16,366 nucleotides of DNA from an uncultured Prevotella sp. (GTDB taxonomy: Bacteria; Bacteroidota; Bacteroidia; Bacteroidales; Bacteroidaceae), in contig URDV01000017.1 of the NCBI GenBank assembly GCA_900546605.1, positions 1-16,366 of the forward strand, read 5' to 3'. The notes under the pieces are model-generated. The model was not told the DNA's origin, ran no database searches, and worked only from the letters and a program-made list of their open reading frames with translations. Of this stretch, positions 14,752 to 16,366 are shown piece after piece. The position numbers and the translations under genes were made by a program. The first letter of the stretch is position 1. Each line of letters begins with the position of its first letter.

Positions 14752-14819
14752 TTCTTAAAAAGGCAACATCATGATTCTCATTTGCAAGTCATAGAGCGTA
14801 GTCTGTGCATTAAATAACA

Positions 14820-15746
14820 ATGTATTCACATTCATATAGAAATAGCATTATATCGAGCACCTTTACCTTGCCTATAACAGCAGTGTTGGTGCTCGTATTT
14901 TGGATGCTGCCCGATGTGTCGGACAGTATGCTTTGGGCTGGGTTGGCAGTGACAGGCATAACAGCCTACCTTATTATGGAGCTGAACAATCGTAATGCGC
15001 TGTTACGCATACGTTCGCGCATGATGAGTGTAACCTTCTTAGTACTTATGTTGGTGTGCCCAGCTTTGCATAAGTGGAGCATTGAAGCCATACCTACCAT
15101 TTGCTTGGTGTTTGCCTATTTTATGCTCTTTTCATCGTACCAGCAGGTGCGGCCTGAGGGATACATCTTTCATGCATTTCTGTTTATATCAGTAGGTAGC
15201 ATCATCTTTCCACCCCTCCTTGTGTTGGCATTGGGTTACTATGTGAGCATGATTTTCCAACTTCGCAACTTCTCATGGCGATCGTTTATGGCAGGAATAT
15301 TAGGTGCGGCCGTACCTTATTGGCTTTATGCCGCCTATGCAATATGGAACAATCAGCTCGACACAGCCTTTCTTTATCTATATGATTGGTTTGAACCCCG
15401 CTTGCCCAATTACATGCTCTTGAATGTAAAACAATGGATAACCTTGGGTGTAATCTTTGGGTTAGCTTTGTTGGCATTCATTCATTTCATACATACCGCT
15501 TATAACGACAAAATACGTACCCGTATGTTGCTCTATGTGGTTATTACTACCCAAGTGCTGCTCACGGTAGGTGTAGTGATGTTGCCAGGTAACTTTGATG
15601 AGCAAATGCGCCTTTTCATCGCTAATTCATCACTCATCATAGCCCATTATTATAGTTTAGGCAAGGGGCGCTTTTTTAATCTATGGTTCTATGTAACCAT
15701 TGTTATATTGATAGCGTTAGGCATATATAATTATTTGTTAATTTAA
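14820..15746 (+). CDS. Polytopic inner-membrane protein of unknown function
   Basis: The 308-residue product has about eight to nine hydrophobic segments and short basic loops such as ELNNRNALLRIRSRMM (about 54-69). It shows no transporter, glycosyltransferase or enzyme motif that I recognise. A weak overall resemblance to Bacteroidetes multi-pass proteins of the DUF6427 kind (long runs of hydrophobic segments, SSYQ, PY in mid-helix) is an impression only. The ATG at 14820 is preceded by TAAATAACA, an A-rich leader. It begins 164 bp after purD, and the next gene starts 27 bp after its stop, so the two membrane genes are probably co-transcribed. No -7 box could be placed with confidence upstream. 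Confidence 0.75.
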   Translation: MYSHSYRNSIISSTFTLPITAVLVLVFWMLPDVSDSMLWAGLAVTGITAYLIMELNNRNALLRIRSRMMSVTFLVLMLVCPALHKWSIEAIPTICLVFAYFMLFSSYQQVRPEGYIFHAFLFISVGSIIFPPLLVLALGYYVSMIFQLRNFSWRSFMAGILGAAVPYWLYAAYAIWNNQLDTAFLYLYDWFEPRLPNYMLLNVKQWITLGVIFGLALLAFIHFIHTAYNDKIRTRMLLYVVITTQVLLTVGVVMLPGNFDEQMRLFIANSSLIIAHYYSLGKGRFFNLWFYVTIVILIALGIYNYLLI

Positions 15747-15773
15747 CATCCATCTGATTGAATTGTTTGCAAA

Positions 15774-16223
15774 ATGGACGTTTTCATCGAATATTTGGTA
15801 GCGCATGGTGGCGTGGGCATGTTTGTAGCAGCTTTTTTAGCAGGTAGCTTTTTCCCTTTTTGCTCAGAGGCTGTCATGTTAGCTCTGTTAGCCGCTGGAG
15901 CCAATCCTGGTGAATTGCTCGTGTGGGGAACTGCGGGTAATGTGCTGGGGGGTATGTTCAACTATGGCATAGGTTCGTTAGGACGTGAAGAGTGGATAAC
16001 GCGATGGACAAAAGTAAACCCTGATAAATTAGAACGTGGCAAACGATGGGTGCGACGTTATGGTGCATGGGCTGGTTTGTTAGCCTGGGTTCCCATATTA
16101 GGTAGTGTCATAACTGTAGCGTTAGGTTTTCTGCGCGTAAGCATTATTTATTCCATGACCTGTGTAGCCATTGGAAAATTCATTCGCTATTGGTTACTGA
16201 TTAAAGCCTATGGTATGTGTTAA
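15774..16223 (+). CDS. YqaA-like DedA/SNARE-associated membrane protein
   Basis: The 149-residue product matches the YqaA branch of the DedA (VTT) superfamily: SFFPFCSE (25-32), GNVLGGMFNYGIG (55-67), WVRRYGAWAGLL (92-103), WVPILGS (105-111), GFLR (118-121) and GKFIRYW (134-140), in the order seen in E. coli YqaA. Related DedA proteins are linked to lipid-carrier transport and membrane homeostasis, but the function of YqaA is unsettled. About four hydrophobic segments, two of them re-entrant in this family, are visible. It follows the 308-aa membrane gene by 27 bp. The length is normal and the gene is complete. Confidence 0.9.
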   Translation: MDVFIEYLVAHGGVGMFVAAFLAGSFFPFCSEAVMLALLAAGANPGELLVWGTAGNVLGGMFNYGIGSLGREEWITRWTKVNPDKLERGKRWVRRYGAWAGLLAWVPILGSVITVALGFLRVSIIYSMTCVAIGKFIRYWLLIKAYGMC

Positions 16224-16239
16224 GGGAAGTCTGAAAAAT

Positions 16240-16260
16240 CTGATTTGAACACCTACTTAT
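16240..16260 (+). repeat. Partial third copy of the dispersed repeat
   Basis: CTGATTTGAACACCTACTTA aligns with the minus-strand reading of copy A (CTAATTTTGAATACCTACTT) with a few substitutions and one base missing. Only half of the element is present, so it no longer forms the hairpin. Confidence 0.4.
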
Positions 16261-16277
16261 CACAAAGAATTGTACAT

Positions 16278-16313
16278 TTAACCCGTTGGCGGAATTTCAG
16301 GTTAACGGGTTAA
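16278..16313. repeat. Inverted repeat near the right edge
   Basis: TTAACCCGTT (16278-16287) and AACGGGTTAA (16304-16313) form a perfect 10-bp stem with a 16-nt loop. There is no T-run after it, so its use as a terminator for the membrane-protein pair is uncertain. The right arm overlaps the tandem GTTAAC array. Confidence 0.5.
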
Positions 16314-16332
16314 CAAGTTGACAGGTTAACAA
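16301..16332 (+). repeat. 8-bp tandem array, GTTAACnn
   Basis: Four consecutive octamers start at 16301, 16309, 16317 and 16325: GTTAACGG, GTTAACAA, GTTGACAG and GTTAACAA. A fifth, degenerate unit, GTAAGTAT, follows. The period is exactly 8. Similar GTTAAC-rich strings occur between genes in other Bacteroidales (recollection). Confidence 0.7.
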
Positions 16333-16366
16333 GTAAGTATGCTTTACACCACTTATTATGTTAAAG

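Noticed and set aside
16278..16340. CRISPR array at the right edge
   Set aside because: The units are 8 bp with no spacers, so this is a simple tandem repeat.

Overview
The window looks like a chromosomal segment of a Bacteroidales bacterium, most likely Prevotellaceae or a close relative. The grounds are promoters with the Bacteroidetes -7 box (TAnnTTTG), A-rich leaders without Shine-Dalgarno sequences, a type IX secretion (T9SS) C-terminal sorting domain, a second Prevotella-style C-terminal tail, and a secreted GH95 fucosidase. The species cannot be fixed from the sequence alone.

Layout, left to right. Positions 1-170 hold the end of an unidentified reading frame and no other recognisable gene. 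They abut a 3' half of a CAU-anticodon tRNA (about 174-215) whose 5' half is missing, followed by an intact tRNA-type terminator. This is the scar expected at the distal border of an element integrated in a tRNA gene, so the left edge may be mobile DNA and the rest ordinary chromosome. Next come two housekeeping genes on the minus strand, ychF then lgt, ending at a strong bidirectional terminator. A minus-strand transcription unit follows (5459 to 2763): an 829-residue secreted protein of unknown function plus a 62-residue small protein, with its own promoter and terminator. Its -7 box lies in a perfect 24-bp palindrome that also carries a rightward -7 box, next to a G9 run. To the right of that is a doubtful 83-residue membrane ORF on the plus strand. 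Then come a 1134-residue T9SS cargo protein and a GH95 alpha-L-fucosidase, both minus strand, each followed by a hairpin terminator. queG and purD diverge from a compact promoter region at about 13321-13390. purD is followed by two plus-strand inner-membrane protein genes, the second a YqaA/DedA-type protein. The right edge contains an 8-bp-period tandem array of GTTAACnn.

The window therefore mixes core functions (lipoprotein maturation, a ribosome-associated ATPase, queuosine tRNA modification, purine synthesis) with a secreted or surface block (829-aa protein plus small partner, T9SS protein, fucosidase). No SusC/SusD pair, sulfatase or sensor-regulator is present, so the fucosidase is not in a visible polysaccharide utilisation locus. 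No CRISPR array, complete insertion sequence or recognisable defence system was seen. The least explained items are the 829-aa/62-aa operon with its palindromic promoter, the 1134-aa T9SS protein, the tRNA scar, and a dispersed hairpin repeat found three times between genes.
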